Shown: positions 26,305 to 38,658, numbered from the stretch's first letter. The stretch: DNA of 64,000 nt from Cryptomeria japonica (GCF_030272615.1 NC_081407.1:375017018-375081017); one strand, 5' to 3'. The notes: generated from the letters alone by a model not told the origin. Numbers and translations are program-made.

Positions 26305-26562
26305 AAATTGACAACCACAATCATTGACGAAGAGGGTATTGAGTACCCAATAGGGTCAGTTGTCGTGATAGGAACATGGCTTAGGAGATACCCTATCAAA
26401 CCTTCATTTCTTTAACCTTGTTGTTGCAACAAATATTCATTTGATGAAGTATCGTGGTAGACCTCATAACAATAATTTATTGAAAGTTCATGAATCTGAC
26501 CACGAGACAATACTTGATACAATACGGGTTAGAGCCGATTCAGAAGGCTCACTTGATTGATT
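26305..26562 (+). pseudogene. Transposase-like pseudogene of transposon A, 3' exon remainder
   Basis: The last exon, cut by copia 1 after CVEPK, resumes here with KLTTT and then IDEEGIEYPIGSVVVIGTW, matching KLTTPRVDDDGYDYPT followed by SVVVVGTW in transposon B (about 57145-57220). The match places the copia 1 insertion exactly inside a codon run that is continuous in B. The remainder decays into stops; the end coordinate is approximate. Confidence 0.65.
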
Positions 26563-26599
26563 CTACAGTTCAGAGTAGAATGATTTTGAGAGTTTTGTA

Positions 26600-26900
26600 T
26601 ATATCATCGATGAATTGTTCTATATTCATTTTTTCTATATATAAATGCCCATGAGCTGATTTGTACATGTTTAGGGGTATAATTTTGTATATTTAAATGG
26701 CAATGAGCTGATTTGAACATATTTAGATGCCAAATTTTGTATATTGAAATGGCGATGAGCTGAATCGCACATATTGTAATGCCAAATTTTGTATAAAAGC
26801 CCATGAGATGATTTGAAATAATTTTTTTTGTATATTCAAATAGCCAAGAGCTGATTTGACCATATTTAAAAGCAAATTTTTGAATAATATGTGACAATGT
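26600..26900. repeat. Degenerate tandem repeat, about 50-57 bp unit
   Basis: Four to five copies of a phrase like atgagctgatttg..catatttag..ccaaattttgtatatt. The 97-codon minus-strand frame here is repeat-derived. Confidence 0.7.
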
Positions 26901-27149
26901 TTTGTGAGTATTTTTTGTGTCTATGTTGTGTGACTATATTTTGAGTTTATGTGATGTGATAAGGCCAATCATGACCATTATTGATAAGCTCAATCATGAG
27001 AATTCTTGATTCTTGTATAATCATGGATAACTATTTGAGTCATTATTGGGTCATAGGAGTCATAGATTGAGTTTAGATACAATTTGAGCAAAAAATGTCA
27101 TTATTGTCAAAAAAGTTATAAAAAATGTTGTCAAGCAACTTGTACATCG

Positions 27150-28690
27150 TGTCGGTAGGGTATGACTCTCAAAATTCTGACGCTTTGGGATGCACGAGAG
27201 GAGTATGCCTAGCATAAGCCTACCCACTCAGACGCACTCGTGACGTCGGTTTGTGTACAAGACAAACCGAATCAACTCTAGCCTATCTTGCAACTTTGCA
27301 TTGCATGCAACTGATGGTTTTTGTAGCAAGCAAAAAATGCTACCAATTGAAAATGGCTTTGAGTCATAAAAATATGAGATAGACCCTTATAGAGGAGCCT
27401 CATGTGACCCCACAAGTTCAAATGGATCAATCATATGTGTCCTGGATTGGAAGAAATAGTCTGTCAAAGTTTGACAATTTTTCGGACTCAAGGCACTTGA
27501 GAGATTGCGCCAGTAGGGTATGACTCTTGATGTTCTGGTGCTTTAGGATGAACGAGAGGAGTATTCCTAGTGTAAACCTGCCCAACTAGATGCGCTCGTG
27601 ACGTCAGTTTGTGCACACGACAAACTAAATCAATTCTAGCCTATCTTGCAACTTTGCATTGCATGTAACTGGCGGCTTTTGCAACAGGCAAAAAAATGCT
27701 ACGAATTGAAAATGGCTCCGAGTCGTCAAAAACCAAGATAGGCCATTATAGAGGAGCTTCATGCAACCCCACAAGTTCAAACAGATCGATCATGTGTCCT
27801 GGACTGGAAGAAACGGTCCATCAAAGTTTGATAATTTTTTTGGACTCATGGTACTTGAGAGACCGTGCCGGTAGGGTATGACTCTCGACTTTTTGATGCT
27901 TTGGGATGCATGAGTGGAGTATGCCTAGTGCAAAAATGTCCACCAAGACACACTCGTGATGTCGGTTTGTGCATACGATGAATCGAATCAATTCTAGCCT
28001 ATCTTGCAACTTTGCATTGCATGCAACTGATGGTTTTTGCAGCAGGCGAAAAAATGTTACCAATTGAAAATGGCTCTGAGTCGTCAAAAACTGAGATAGG
28101 CCATTGTAGAGGAGCCTCATGCGACCTCATAGGTTCAAATAGATTGATCATATGTGTCTTGGTTTGGAAGAAACAGTCCATCAAAGTTTGACAATTTTTG
28201 GACTCAGGGCACTTGAAAGATAGCGTCGATAGGGTATGACTCTCGACGTTCCGGGGATTTGGGATGCATGAGAATAGCATTCATATTATAAAATATCCCA
28301 CTTGGATGCGCTCATGACGTTGGTTTGTGCACACGATGAACCAAATCAATTCTAGCCTATCTTGCAACTTTGCAATGCATGCAATTGACGATTTTTGCAA
28401 CAGGCAAAAAAATGCTACCAATTGAAAATGGCTTCAAGTCATCGAAAACTGAGATAAGCCATTGTAGAGGAGCCTTGCGCAACCCCACAGGTTTAAACAT
28501 ATCAATCATATGTGTCCGGGATTGGAAGAAACAGTCCATCAAAGTTTGACAATTTTTTGGACTCAAGGCACTTGAGAGATCGCGCCGGTAGGGTATGACT
28601 CTTGATGTTCTGATGCTTTGGGATGCATGAGAGGAGCATGCCTAGTGTAAACCTTCCCAATCGGACATGCTCATGATGTTGATTTATTCA
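27150..28690. repeat. Tandem array of a ~357-bp unit, about 4.3 copies
   Basis: The phrase tagggtatgactct recurs near 27156, 27516, 27873, 28230 and 28590, a spacing of about 357 bp. Units share ctagcctatcttgcaacttt, gcattgcatgcaact and tcaaagtttgacaattttt. Divergence between copies is moderate. It lies inside transposon A between the transposase remnant and the second gene. Open frames through it (27696-28566) are not conserved between units. Confidence 0.85.
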
Positions 28691-28739
28691 CACGAGAACC
28701 AAAATTTGACCATTGCGAGCATGAGGGTTCTCTCGCACC

Positions 28740-29095
28740 ACACACATATTGTTGTTTATATTCATATTGTCGATTTTTGTTTATATTCATATTGTCGATT
28801 TTTGTTGTTTATATTCATATTGTTGATTACATAGGAAAATATTCATTTAAATTTATAAAATGGCAGCCACAAAATACAATGAATACACAATAATGAACTG
28901 AATACAAGGAGTTTTGTAGGGTTAATTCGACATTTTAAATTTTTTATCAAATCATATTCCATGATTGCAATATTTAATATCATATATTTTTGTTGTTTAT
29001 ATTCATATTGTTGATTACATAGGCAAATGATCAATTAACTTTATAAAAGGACATCCACAAAATATAATGAATATACAATAATGAACTTAGTACAT
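28740..29095. repeat. Direct duplication and short tandem repeat
   Basis: gtttatattcatattgtcga repeats three times at about 28750-28830. A segment of roughly 105 bp beginning tttttgttgtttatattcat (about 28798) recurs at about 28986. Confidence 0.7.
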
Positions 29096-29113
29096 ATTTA
29101 TTAGATCGAATAT

Positions 29114-29114
<1 letters not shown>

Positions 29115-29183
<69 letters not shown>
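29115..29183. repeat. (TA)n microsatellite
   Basis: About 68 bp of uninterrupted TA dinucleotides. Confidence 0.95.
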
Positions 29184-29185
<2 letters not shown>

Positions 29186-29499
29186 AAAAAAGGCATGTCT
29201 GCCAAGTCAATACAATTAATACAAAAATGTGGCATATGCCATGTCCAAATCGATATGCAATAAAAATATAGAATATATCTACATGTATTGGTCATTCTAT
29301 GGCCACAACTAACACTATATGATCCTAAACTTGTGGTGGATCATCAAAATCGAGCCTCATCGATGCAGTACATGGCTCTGTAGATGGCTGCAAAACAACA
29401 ATTCAAAAGCCAAGTTAGAATTATTTTGTAGAAAATAGTTTATAGTTAACAACATAACTATGCATTTAACTATAATTCCTTTGCAATTGAAATGTAGAT

Positions 29500-31935
29500 T
29501 ACCTCATCGGCTGATCTCAGAGCTAATTTCTTCACTCTCCTGTCCTTGTCACTCTTAGGAGTTTTCTTGAAGATGAACTTAAAAGGATCCACGTTATGGT
29601 CGAACCACGAAGGGGGCTATTGTAGATTAAATATATAATTAGTACAATGTACTAACATAAATACATAAAAAATAATTAAAAAATATAATATAGAGAACAA
29701 TGACGTATCGGTGCCTGAGATGCTTCTCAAATGGACTGAGGATGGCTCACCATCGATGGAGAAACTATCGCTATTATCTATACAAAAAATGATCAAAGAT
29801 TAAATACAATCAATATAATAATAAGTATTGTAGGTTAAAAATAATTAATGTAATATATCAAACAAAAGTGTATCGAATCTTGAGATGCTTCTCCAGTGCA
29901 AGGAGGAGGGCTCGCCATTGATGAAGCAACTATGGATATTTACTGTATGAAAAAAATATAAGATTATAATTTATTACAAGTTCACATGTACACATGAATA
30001 TAATCATGAAATCAAGAAAATAAAGTAGAGATACATACCTCCGCCCTCTCTCGATCCACAGATGAATCAGGTGCATTCAACAAATCCACATAGATCAATG
30101 GTCGTTGTACATGTAAAATAGACAAAAAACACTATTCAATCTACAAACCCCAACTAAGACTTGATTTCAACATTTTCAAACAATTGTACAACTAAAAATG
30201 TGTTCAATTACCTTCTTCCCATGTTTTGGCGTCTTCGAGGAATTCTTTTTCTTAGGATGAGGCCTAGACGTGGAGGGGGCACCCTAAAAAAATAAAATTA
30301 ACATGAGATATTAGTACAGATAATATATTAAACATAATTTTAAAAATCTAAAATGAAATGACATGCATATTCTCTCAAAACAATACATAAAAAAGGTTGT
30401 ACAAAATATGATACTGTATATCCTTGTAGGCCAAAATTGATCACTGAGAGCGTGGTGTCATGAATCTAGGACATTTGGTCCCCTGTCAACACCTACAAAC
30501 CAAAAATTGTACCAAGCATTAAAGATAGCTAGTATATCTTGTAATTTTTTTGAATTCAAAGTGTACTCTTCTATTTTAACATGTTACAAAATTTATGCCT
30601 TAGGCATCGAAGTTGCAGCTGTAGTAACTGCAGGAGGAGTATGGGATACCGCTATTGCATCCTAAAATGCATATTATTTGTATCAATTTAAATTGATGTA
30701 TAAATGAAAATTCATTTATTTAATTACAAATTTTAAGTGATTGATATATAAAATGCTATGAATTCAAATCAACACACCTATGTCTATCGCTGATGGGGAA
30801 ACAACATTTGTATCAACTCCTCTATCGGTGCCACATCCTCAGACATGCAAGTTTGACATATACTCTCACAAATCGTTCATGAATGAGATGTGGATCCATC
30901 TACAGCTGCCTCGTCATCTATCCCTAAGCATACCCCCGAGCAACTGACACACACATGCTGAATGGACTCTTTATCGCCACTAGGAGCAACTAATGGCTCA
31001 TCATCTAGTACAAGAGGGTGTGCTAACTGTGTCCCATGCTGGATAATGGCACCAATTAATGCTATGGCTACGTGAAGAGTCGGTAGCTCCATCGACTCTT
31101 TCAGCTCTATTGGGACAACCTGATGCACCTTGGGTTTGGGTGCTAGGGGGCAACGACTCTCCGGGGCTACTCGCCTACGGGCTCTAGGTCTATCTTGGGC
31201 AGAGCCGCCACCTCTACCATGGAACTCCCTCATGTCAAAATAGTTTGACCACACATTGAGGACAAACTCACAGTACACTTTTCTCAAAAAATACAATGGC
31301 ACCTCATAATTATTATAAGGTATATCATCAAAGACCATCCACCACCTCTGCCAAAAAAGATTCTTCATCTACACATTGGTACACCAATGTATGGGAAACC
31401 TCTTTGCATTAAGAGGTAACGACTGACCAGTTTTAGGATCAACAAAAATGGCACATATTTGTTGTTTACTAATATTTTTGTTTTTCACTCCCCGTATGAT
31501 AACCCACTAGCATAGTATTGATGACACATACCCCTAAAGTTTCCCCATTTTGTAATTTGTGTGGAAATGGCTGTGGCACCACTAGATAATGTTTCTAGGC
31601 TAGTGGCGAGGGATTTATGATGCTCAAGCTCAGATGTTTTCAATTTATTAATCAGTCTATTTATTTTAGATGTGTTTTGCCCTAACTGATTAATCAATTG
31701 CTCCTATGTTTCAGGTGTATAGTCAAAAGGAGGAACTAGAGGTCCATCTTGTGGGTTTTGTTTGAGGTTTTTAGGAGGTGCATTTTGTTTTTGTTGTTGT
31801 GGATTATCATAATCTAATTTTTGAAAAAAAGAATAAAAAAACCTAATCAAAATAAACGAAATTAAATTCAAAACGTAAAACAGATTGAATAAACGAGAAA
31901 GGTAGAAAAAAATTAAGAAAAGCCAACCTTAATCC
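29500..31935 (-). pseudogene. Second gene of transposon A (unknown FWxRWW protein), broken
   Basis: I do not recognise this family. Minus-strand blocks match transposon B's second gene: a proline/glutamine-rich start (about 31700-31830; QNPQDGPLVPPFDYTPET); a helical, probably coiled-coil stretch (INQLGQNTSKINRLINKLK, about 31640); YYASGLSYGE (about 31490); FVDPKTGQSLPLNAKRFPIH (about 31390-31450); then LFWQRWWMVFDD, NYEVPLYFLRKVYCEFVLN and NYFDMREFHG (31230-31366); then a variable proline-rich tail. A distal exon may contain PPSWFDHNVDPFKFIFKK with a basic stretch after it (about 29530-29640). Stops and a shift interrupt it. Convergent with the transposase, so probably a transposition accessory or DNA-binding protein; that role is inference. 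Confidence 0.6.
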
Positions 31936-32049
31936 ATATCGTTTGGTGGAGAAATGAGGTAGCCCGTTTGTAGTTTCATGGAGGAAAGGGAGGAAGAAAC
32001 ATCATGATCACGGAAAAATAAGATCGAGTTCTTTAAAAAAATTTTTTTT

Positions 32050-32275
32050 GACAAGTACCGCGTACGTCGTTTTTTAGGGCTTATGAGCGCGTACACGCTC
32101 ACTTTTCTAAAAACAACGTGTATGAGCTCACTTTCTTAAAGACAGCTCGTACACGCTCACTTTCCTAAAGATAATGTGTACACAGTATCTTTTTTAGGCT
32201 CAGGAACAACGAACCTAAACGTGTACAGAGTGATTTCAAATTTTAGAACTGTGTACGCGCTGCTTGTTTTTTCAT
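32050..32275. promoter_or_regulatory. Right subterminal motif array of transposon A
   Basis: Seven motifs in about 220 bp: AAGTACCGCGTACGT, GAGCGCGTACACGCTCAC, AACGTGTATGAGCTCAC, CTCGTACACGCTCAC, ATGTGTACACAGTA, AACGTGTACAGAGTGA and TGTGTACGCGCTGC, spaced about 30-40 bp. They mirror the left array. The likely role as transposase binding sites is inferred. Confidence 0.7.
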
Positions 32276-32289
32276 GTTTTTTTTGGGTG

Positions 32290-32328
32290 GTGTCCACTTT
32301 TCTAACCACCATCTTTGTGCACATACCC
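32290..32328 (-). repeat. Right TIR of transposon A
   Basis: GTGTCCACTT, then CCACCATCTTTGTGCAC and ATACCC, the inverse of the left end. Confidence 0.9.
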
Positions 32329-32650
32329 ACAACATACCCCCTAGGACACCATATGACCCCACAGGATCATATAGTGTCCTAAGGGGTCATATGGGGTACT
32401 AAGGCCCACACATGTGTGACCCCTTAGGAACCCATGCGACCCCTTTTAAAATCCTAGTAGGTACAACATACCCCCTATGGCACCATATGACCCCATAGGA
32501 TCATATAGCGTCCTAAGGGGTCATATGGGGTCCTAAGAGGCCACACATGTGTGACCCCTTAAGACCCCATATGACCCCTTTAAAGTCCTAGTAGGTACAA
32601 CATACCCCATAGTACATACTAGGAGTTATAAAGACCTGAACGACCCCTAA
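32329..32650. repeat. Palindrome-rich satellite array, right part
   Basis: Begins with the second ACAA (32329-32332) and continues catacccc..ggacaccatatgacccc for about two monomers, then fades. It is the same satellite as 10150-13454, split by transposon A. Confidence 0.9.
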
Positions 32651-33532
32651 TTTCAATTATTAAAAAAGTACAAAAACTACAAATAATTACAAATATCTTA
32701 AAAATAAGGTTTAATAAAATCTAAATAATATTTAGTTTAATATAACATACTTAAAAAAAGTTGAAGCCTTCTAATATTAGATATTTATTTAATTAAAAAT
32801 AAAAAATAATATAACATACTGGAAAAAATTTGAAGCCTTCTTCCAAAATCTTAAAAACATTTGAAAATATTCGTCGCTTTATATAAAAAATGTCGCTTTT
32901 ATTTGCAAAAAAATTGAATTAATTGAAAATGAATTATTTGATTTCACACACTTTTATTTTCATATTTTAAAAGAAAAAAAATTCATCATTTGTATGGGTT
33001 TGAAGAGGCATGGTCGCTCAAATGACCGGTCACGTCGGCCTCTAACGATCCAGTTGGAAGGGTTCCGACTGGAATGTCCCAAGTGGTAGCCACATCACCA
33101 AATTTGAAAAATTTCTGAAACTTCTGACTTCTGCAGCAAAATTCTACAAGTAAATTCAATTAATAAAAAAAATAAAAACCCTTTTCTAGATATCAAAGCC
33201 AAGAATCTACTCATATATTTTTTATGATGTTTTGATTAGATTTAATATATATTATTTCAAAAAGACTACAAGTAGGTATTATAATGTTCGATAAGAGGCT
33301 GGTTTGAAAAAAAATAAAATATTGAATCACCTCAAAAAAAATTGAAAAAAATATGGTTTGCTAGAGAAGAGAGTCTTCTCCAAAAGGGTATTTTTTGTTT
33401 TTTTATTATCAAAAATTAAATAAACAAAATTGGGTAGGAGATAAAAACCATCAAATTCAGGTATGTTCGACTTTAAAATGTTATAATGAAGAAAATATAC
33501 ATCAAAACTTAATTTTTTATTTTTATGCACTG
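32651..33532. other. AT-rich spacer, no gene seen
   Basis: AT-rich, with one GC-richer patch (about 33000-33110: accggtcacgtcggcc; gttggaagggttccgactgg). No credible coding sequence. Confidence 0.6.
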
Positions 33533-33537
33533 TATAT

Positions 33538-34432
33538 TGTAAGGAAGTTAAGTAGCAGAAACAACTTCCTACACTAACCTTGAGAGGAGGGTAATGCAAA
33601 ACTTTTTCAGATCGTTACAACAGTTATAGAAAAATAGAAATAGATATAATAGCATTCATACCACAACACAGTGATTTACGTGGAGAAAACCCTTTCAGGA
33701 AAAAAACCCCGCACTCCAAAAGCAGCTCAATATTTTATTCAGCAATCAAAAACAGATTACAACATACTTGCAGAGCAAGCTCTTCGCAGGAGTACCACTA
33801 ATCAGAGATTCAGAGGCAATTCAATAGCCATAAGACTCTCTTACACCCAACCTCTATCTCACACACCTCATAAATAGGAGATACAATACAAGAAACCGTC
33901 AAACGGTATTACAAAACCATGGGCTAAAACCACCCAATAAGGTGTAGCCAACCTTATCTCCCTTCTAGATGCCCTATGACATGTTAAAGCACACATCAAC
34001 ACGTGTCGCTCTCTTTTACAGCTCATTTATGTATCCGATACAAATTATTTTTCCTATTTTAGGAGTACAAACTTCCGGAGGCCATAACTTGAGAACCGGG
34101 TGTCCGATTGACGAACCGTTTGAAGCCTCGGAAAGCTCGCGAAGTGCTCTATCACCTCATAACACTGCACCGGTTATGGCCACTTTTCAGGGCATTTCGG
34201 AGCCTCTAAAGCCCCCAAAATTAAGTTTAAACATTTTATCGCACCCCTCCAAGATGAAAACTTTAATATCTTCAAAACTAGCTGTGACCTTGCGACGCAA
34301 CTTTATCGGAATGCTTATCTAGCCAACCAAAAGCTTCAGGGAGAGTTTCGCACCATTTCATGCTCAAATGAAAACTTACTATAAATATTAACCTCACATA
34401 AATGCAAGGTTGAGACACCATTTTTCCCAATA
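33538..34432 (-). repeat. 3' LTR of copia 2
   Basis: About 895 bp, plus-strand start TGTAAGGAAG. The end cccaaTA shows a change from the CA seen in the partner. TSD TATAT precedes it. Confidence 0.93.
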
Positions 34433-34488
34433 AATCTCCCACTTGTCGAACACCTTGCAAGAGCGGAAGGGAATGTCAACACAATGAA

Positions 34489-37400
34489 TCAATTGCTAGG
34501 GGCCATAAGGCCCATAGACTCTGAACACCATCTGAACTTCTCTGTGCTCACAGCCTTAGTTAAAGCATCTGCAACATTCATCAAAGTTTCTACCTTAACC
34601 AGCTTCACCCTACCATCTTCGACCATATCTCTAACAAAATGATACTGAACATCAATATGTTTGGTCCGGGCATGAAATGTCGGGTTCTTAGCTAGGCTAA
34701 TTGCACTCTGACTATCACAGTAAACTGTCACTGTACCTTGTTTTATTCCAATATCCGAACACAGTCTCTTAAGCCAAATGGCCTCTTTACAAGCATGAGT
34801 AGCTGCCATATACTCTGCTTCAGTAGTGGATAAAGCAACCACAACCTGTCGCTTACTCATCCAACTAATTGCACCACCAAACAAAGTAAACACATAAGCA
34901 CTGGTGGATCTTCTGCTATCAATATCACCTACCCAATCTGGATCCACATAACCATGGATATCAAGGGAAGTCATGTCTCCAACTGAATTACCATGATAAC
35001 ACAAAGAATACTCTGAAGTACCTTTCAAATATCTGAAGACTCTTTTGATTGCATCCCAATGAACTCTACCAGGATTAGACATATATCTAGAAAGTACTCC
35101 CACTGCTTGGGCAATGTCTGGTCTAGTACAGACCATATCATACATCAAGCTTCCAACCGCACTCTGGTAAGACACTCTGCTCATGTCTTCCATCTCCAAT
35201 GGGGATGTAGGACAATCTGAAACAGATAGTTTCGTTCCAACTGTAAAAGGAACACTCAATGGTCTACAATTCTGCATGTTGAACCTCTGTAACACTGAAT
35301 TCACATACTTGCTCTGGCTTAGCCATAGCTTTCTGTTCACCCTATCTCTTCTAATTTCCATCCCAAGAATGTGCTTTGCTGCACCAAGATCTTTCATTTC
35401 AAATTTAGCAGCGAGCTGAGACTTCAGTTCTGAAATCATACCTTTCCCTTTACCAATGAATAACATATCATCAACATACAATGCAATGAATAAGAAATGA
35501 TCACCATCAGATTTATAATAAACACAGTGATCTGATTTAGAACGTTCAAATCCCAAACTCAATACATATGTATCAAATTTCTGGTACCACATCCTAGGAC
35601 TTTGTTTGAGGCCATACAAAGATTTCTTCAATTTACAGACCAAATTACTTTTACCTTTCACCACATAGTGCTCCGGCTGTGTCATATAAATATCTTCCTC
35701 CAAATCACCATGAAGGAAACCAGTTTTCACATCCATTTGCTCAACCTCTAAATCATAAGTAGTAGCAATAGAAAGCAAAAATCTAATGGACGTCATTTTT
35801 GCAACAGGAAAAAATATCTCACCGTAATCAACACCCTCAACCTGAGAGTAGCCTTTTGCAACCAACCTTGCTTTATACTTCTTAATGTTTCCATCTGAAC
35901 CAATCTTTTTCTTGAACACCCATTTACAACCAACAGGTTTTCGTCCTTCAGGCAATGGTACAAGATCCCATGTATCATTCTTTTTCAAAGCTGCCATTTC
36001 TTCCTCCATAGCAATCTTCCAGGATTCTGCATCATTCATACCTAATGCCTCTTCTACAGATTTCAGTTCATCCACACTAGTATTCAGAGCAAAAATACAT
36101 CTCCAATCATTAGGTGAATACCTTTCAGGTGGTTGTCTATGTCTTGTAGACCTTCGAACAAGCTGAGTTGGAGGTTCTTCCTCCTCTTCTGAAGATTCAG
36201 AGCTAGACGAGCTCTCCTCAACTTCTTGTCTATCTAGGGGTCTCGATTCAACTCTTTCAGGTGTAGAAGGAAGTTGAATCACATCTTCTTTTTTAGTCTG
36301 TTTTGGCTGCAATGTAACAGAAGGAGACTTAATTTCTCTAAAAATAACACTTCTACTGTGAATTACCTTTTGTTCAACAGGGTCCCAAAGCTTGTATCCT
36401 TTCACACCATAACTATACCCGATGAAGATACATTTCACAACCTTGTTCTCCAACTTTGTTCGCTTCTCCTTTGGCACATGTGCATATGCCTCACAACCAA
36501 AAACTCTAAGATGTCTCAATGAAGGCTTGTGACCTGACCATGCTTCCATAGGCGTTTTATCAACAAGAGCTGATGTAGGAGACCTGTTAATCAGGTAGCA
36601 AGCAGTGGCAACAGCTTCAGCCCAAAACTTTTGTTCAAGACCAGCACCACTCAACATACTCCTAGCCTTTTCCATCAGTGTCCTGTTCATTCTTTCTGCA
36701 ACTCCATTCTGCTGTGGAGAATACGGAGTTGTCTTCTGCCTGTTAATTCCACAGTCTTTTCAGAATCTATCAAAATCATTAGAGCAAAACTCACCGCCAT
36801 TATCAGTTCTCAAACATTTTATTTTCTTTCCAGTCTGCAACTCAACCATTGCTTTAAATTCTTTAAAACGACTAAAAACTTCAGATTTACTCTTTAGAAA
36901 ATAAACCCATGTCCTTCTACTAAAATCATCAATAAATGAAACATAATATGTGGTTTTTCCAATCGAAGAGACATCTACTGGACCAAACACATCAGAATGG
37001 ATAAGATCCAAAACACCACAAGTTTTATGAGAACTCGAGTAAAACTGAACGCGGTTTTGTTTTCCATAAATGCAATGCTCATAGAAATCAAAGTCAAGAT
37101 TACAATCATTCAAACCTTCAACAAGGTTTTTATTTTTCAAGGTCCTTAGACCCTTTTCTCCAATGTGGCCAAGTCTCTGGTGCCATAACATAGTCTTTTC
37201 TGCAGGTAACTTTGCTTCAGACGAAAGAGCACCCTTAGGTACCCAAAAACCATTTCCATCTGCTGAAGGTGAAACCTTCAAATCTTCCAGTGAAGTATCC
37301 GCAGATTTACTTTTTACAGAAGTGCTATTACACTCAACAGTGTATGCTTCAAGCTTATACAAAGTGCCAAACCTGACACCTCTAGCAACTACCATAGCAC

Positions 37401-37790
37401 CCTTAATCATCTTACATCCTGCTTCAGAAAAGACTACCTGCACACCCGCATCTATCAGTTTGCTCACAGATAACATGTTTCGTTTTAATCCAGGGATATG
37501 TAACACACCATTAATCCTTTTTATTCTACCATCAGAAAACCTGATTCTAACTTTACCTCGACCAACAATGTCTAGAGGTGAATCATCACCCAAGTACACC
37601 TTACCTCCATTAAATCCTTCATATTCAGAAAACCAATCCCTATTGGAAGTCATATGAAAAGATGCACCTGAGTCAATTAGCCAGGCATCATTACCTGCAT
37701 GAGTCGCCAAAGCCGCAATAAATGCATCGCCATCTTCCTTGTCGGACTCAGAATCAGAATCGAACTTTTTCTTTTCTTCTTCTTCTTTTC
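34489..37790 (-). pseudogene. Copia 2 pol: protease, integrase, RT, RNase H
   Basis: Near-complete copia pol in one frame, broken by a single TGA at about 36757. The protease site WLIDSGASFHM lies near 37680. The pre-integrase zinc region LWHQRLGHIGEKG..FDFYEHC has tyrosine where the first of two cysteines is usual. The integrase has D (FIDDFSRRTWVYFLK), D (LRTDNGGEF) and E (NGVAERMNRTL, across the stop). RT has FFPVAKMTSIRFLLSIA, DVKTGFLHGDLEEDIYM, LYGLKQSPRMWY and catalytic ALYVDDMLFIG (about 35460). RNase H has DIDSRRSTSAYVF, LSTTEAEYMAA, VYCDSQSAISLAKN and TKHIDVQYHFVRD. The open part below the stop is 733 codons (34489-36690). It reverse-transcribes and integrates element RNA in the family; this copy needs readthrough of the stop. 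Confidence 0.93.
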
Positions 37791-38534
37791 TTCTTTGCAG
37801 TCCTTACGGATGTGACCCGGTTTACCGCAGTTCCAGCAAATGACTTTGGACTTTCCAGGAGATTTCGATCTCCCTTTGGATTTGGACTTGTCGCGCTTCT
37901 CATTCTTCTTGCCTTTCTCCTTAGGTCTTCCACGAACGATTAGGGCTTCCTTTGAATTGATGGATACCTTCCTTCGCATCTCTTCACCGAGTAGGGCACC
38001 CACCACGTCTTCAGATTTTAAAACAACAGAAGTACTACCGATAGCCATAACAAGAGAATCCTACGAATCAGGCAAAGAACAAAGCAAGATCTGACATTTC
38101 TCCTCCTCATCCATCTTAACACTGATGGATACTAATTGAGCCACCAACATATTGAATGCTTCCAGGTGGTCTGCAATTCGTCCACCCTCTTCCATCTTCA
38201 AGGAATACAATTTTTTTCTTAAGAAAATTTGATTTAATAAAGATTTCACTTGATACATCTCACCAAGCTTAGTCCATAGCTTGTTTGCAGAGTTCTCTTC
38301 ATGGACATTGATTAGAATAGAGTCTGCCAGGCACAGTCTGATTAGACCCTTGTCTTTTCGGTCCATAACGTCATACTGAGCTACCGCAGTAGGATCTGAG
38401 GGCCTTTGGACATTCGCATCAACAGCACCCCAAAGATCTTGATCTATTAGCAAATCTTCCATCTTCAGCTTCCACATCTCAAAATTAATTCCATTAAATT
38501 TCTCCACCTCTATTCTCCCTGACGAACTCGCCAT
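37677..38534 (-). pseudogene. Copia 2 gag
   Basis: Starts MASSSGRIEVEKFNGINFEM at 38534, a typical Tork-type gag opening, with the UBN2-like core WTKLGEMYQVKSLLNQIFLR. A TAG at about 38058 (CSLPDS-stop-DSLV) interrupts it, then the same frame continues. After a basic lysine/serine linker comes the zinc knuckle CWNCGKPGHIRKDC (about 37820). A frameshift in the following lysine-rich A-run (about 37760-37800) separates it from protease. The nucleocapsid part packages element RNA in the family. Confidence 0.92.
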
Positions 38535-38658
38535 CTGAATATTCCTGCAACAAGATCAAAAAGTGTCTTCTGCACAAGCTCCCACTCAAATCTGGATTAG
38601 TTCAAAAAACCCAACTGCCCACAATTGAAACCAAAGGTGATCAGGCTCTGATACCACT

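Larger units (their letters stand above)
13455..32328 (+). mobile_element. DNA transposon A (two-gene, Sola-like), with nested copia 1
   Basis: The left end GGGTAAGTGCACAAAGATGG (13455 on) matches the inverted right end (GGGTATGTGCACAAAGATGG read back from 32328). The match covers 24 bp with one mismatch, then resumes at AAGTGGACAC. ACAA lies at 13451-13454 and again at 32329-32332; removing the element and one ACAA restores the satellite phrase taggtacaacatacc, so the boundaries are firm. Total span is 18.9 kb, about 10.6 kb once copia 1 and its TSD are removed. Cargo: a plus-strand transposase-like pseudogene (15557-18063, continuing at 26300), a convergent minus-strand gene (about 29500-31935), subterminal palindromes at both ends and internal tandem repeats. 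Four-bp duplications and the transposase motifs fit Sola-type elements, but the superfamily is inference. Confidence 0.88.

Noticed and set aside
27150..28690. Regularly spaced repeats considered as a CRISPR array
   Set aside because: The unit is 357 bp with similarity throughout, no short repeat/unique spacer pattern, and the context is a plant genome.
29113..29295. Small frame with a long Ile-Tyr repeat
   Set aside because: Product of the (TA)n tract.
36274..36904. Plus-strand frames within copia 2
   Set aside because: Shadows of the well-supported minus-strand pol.
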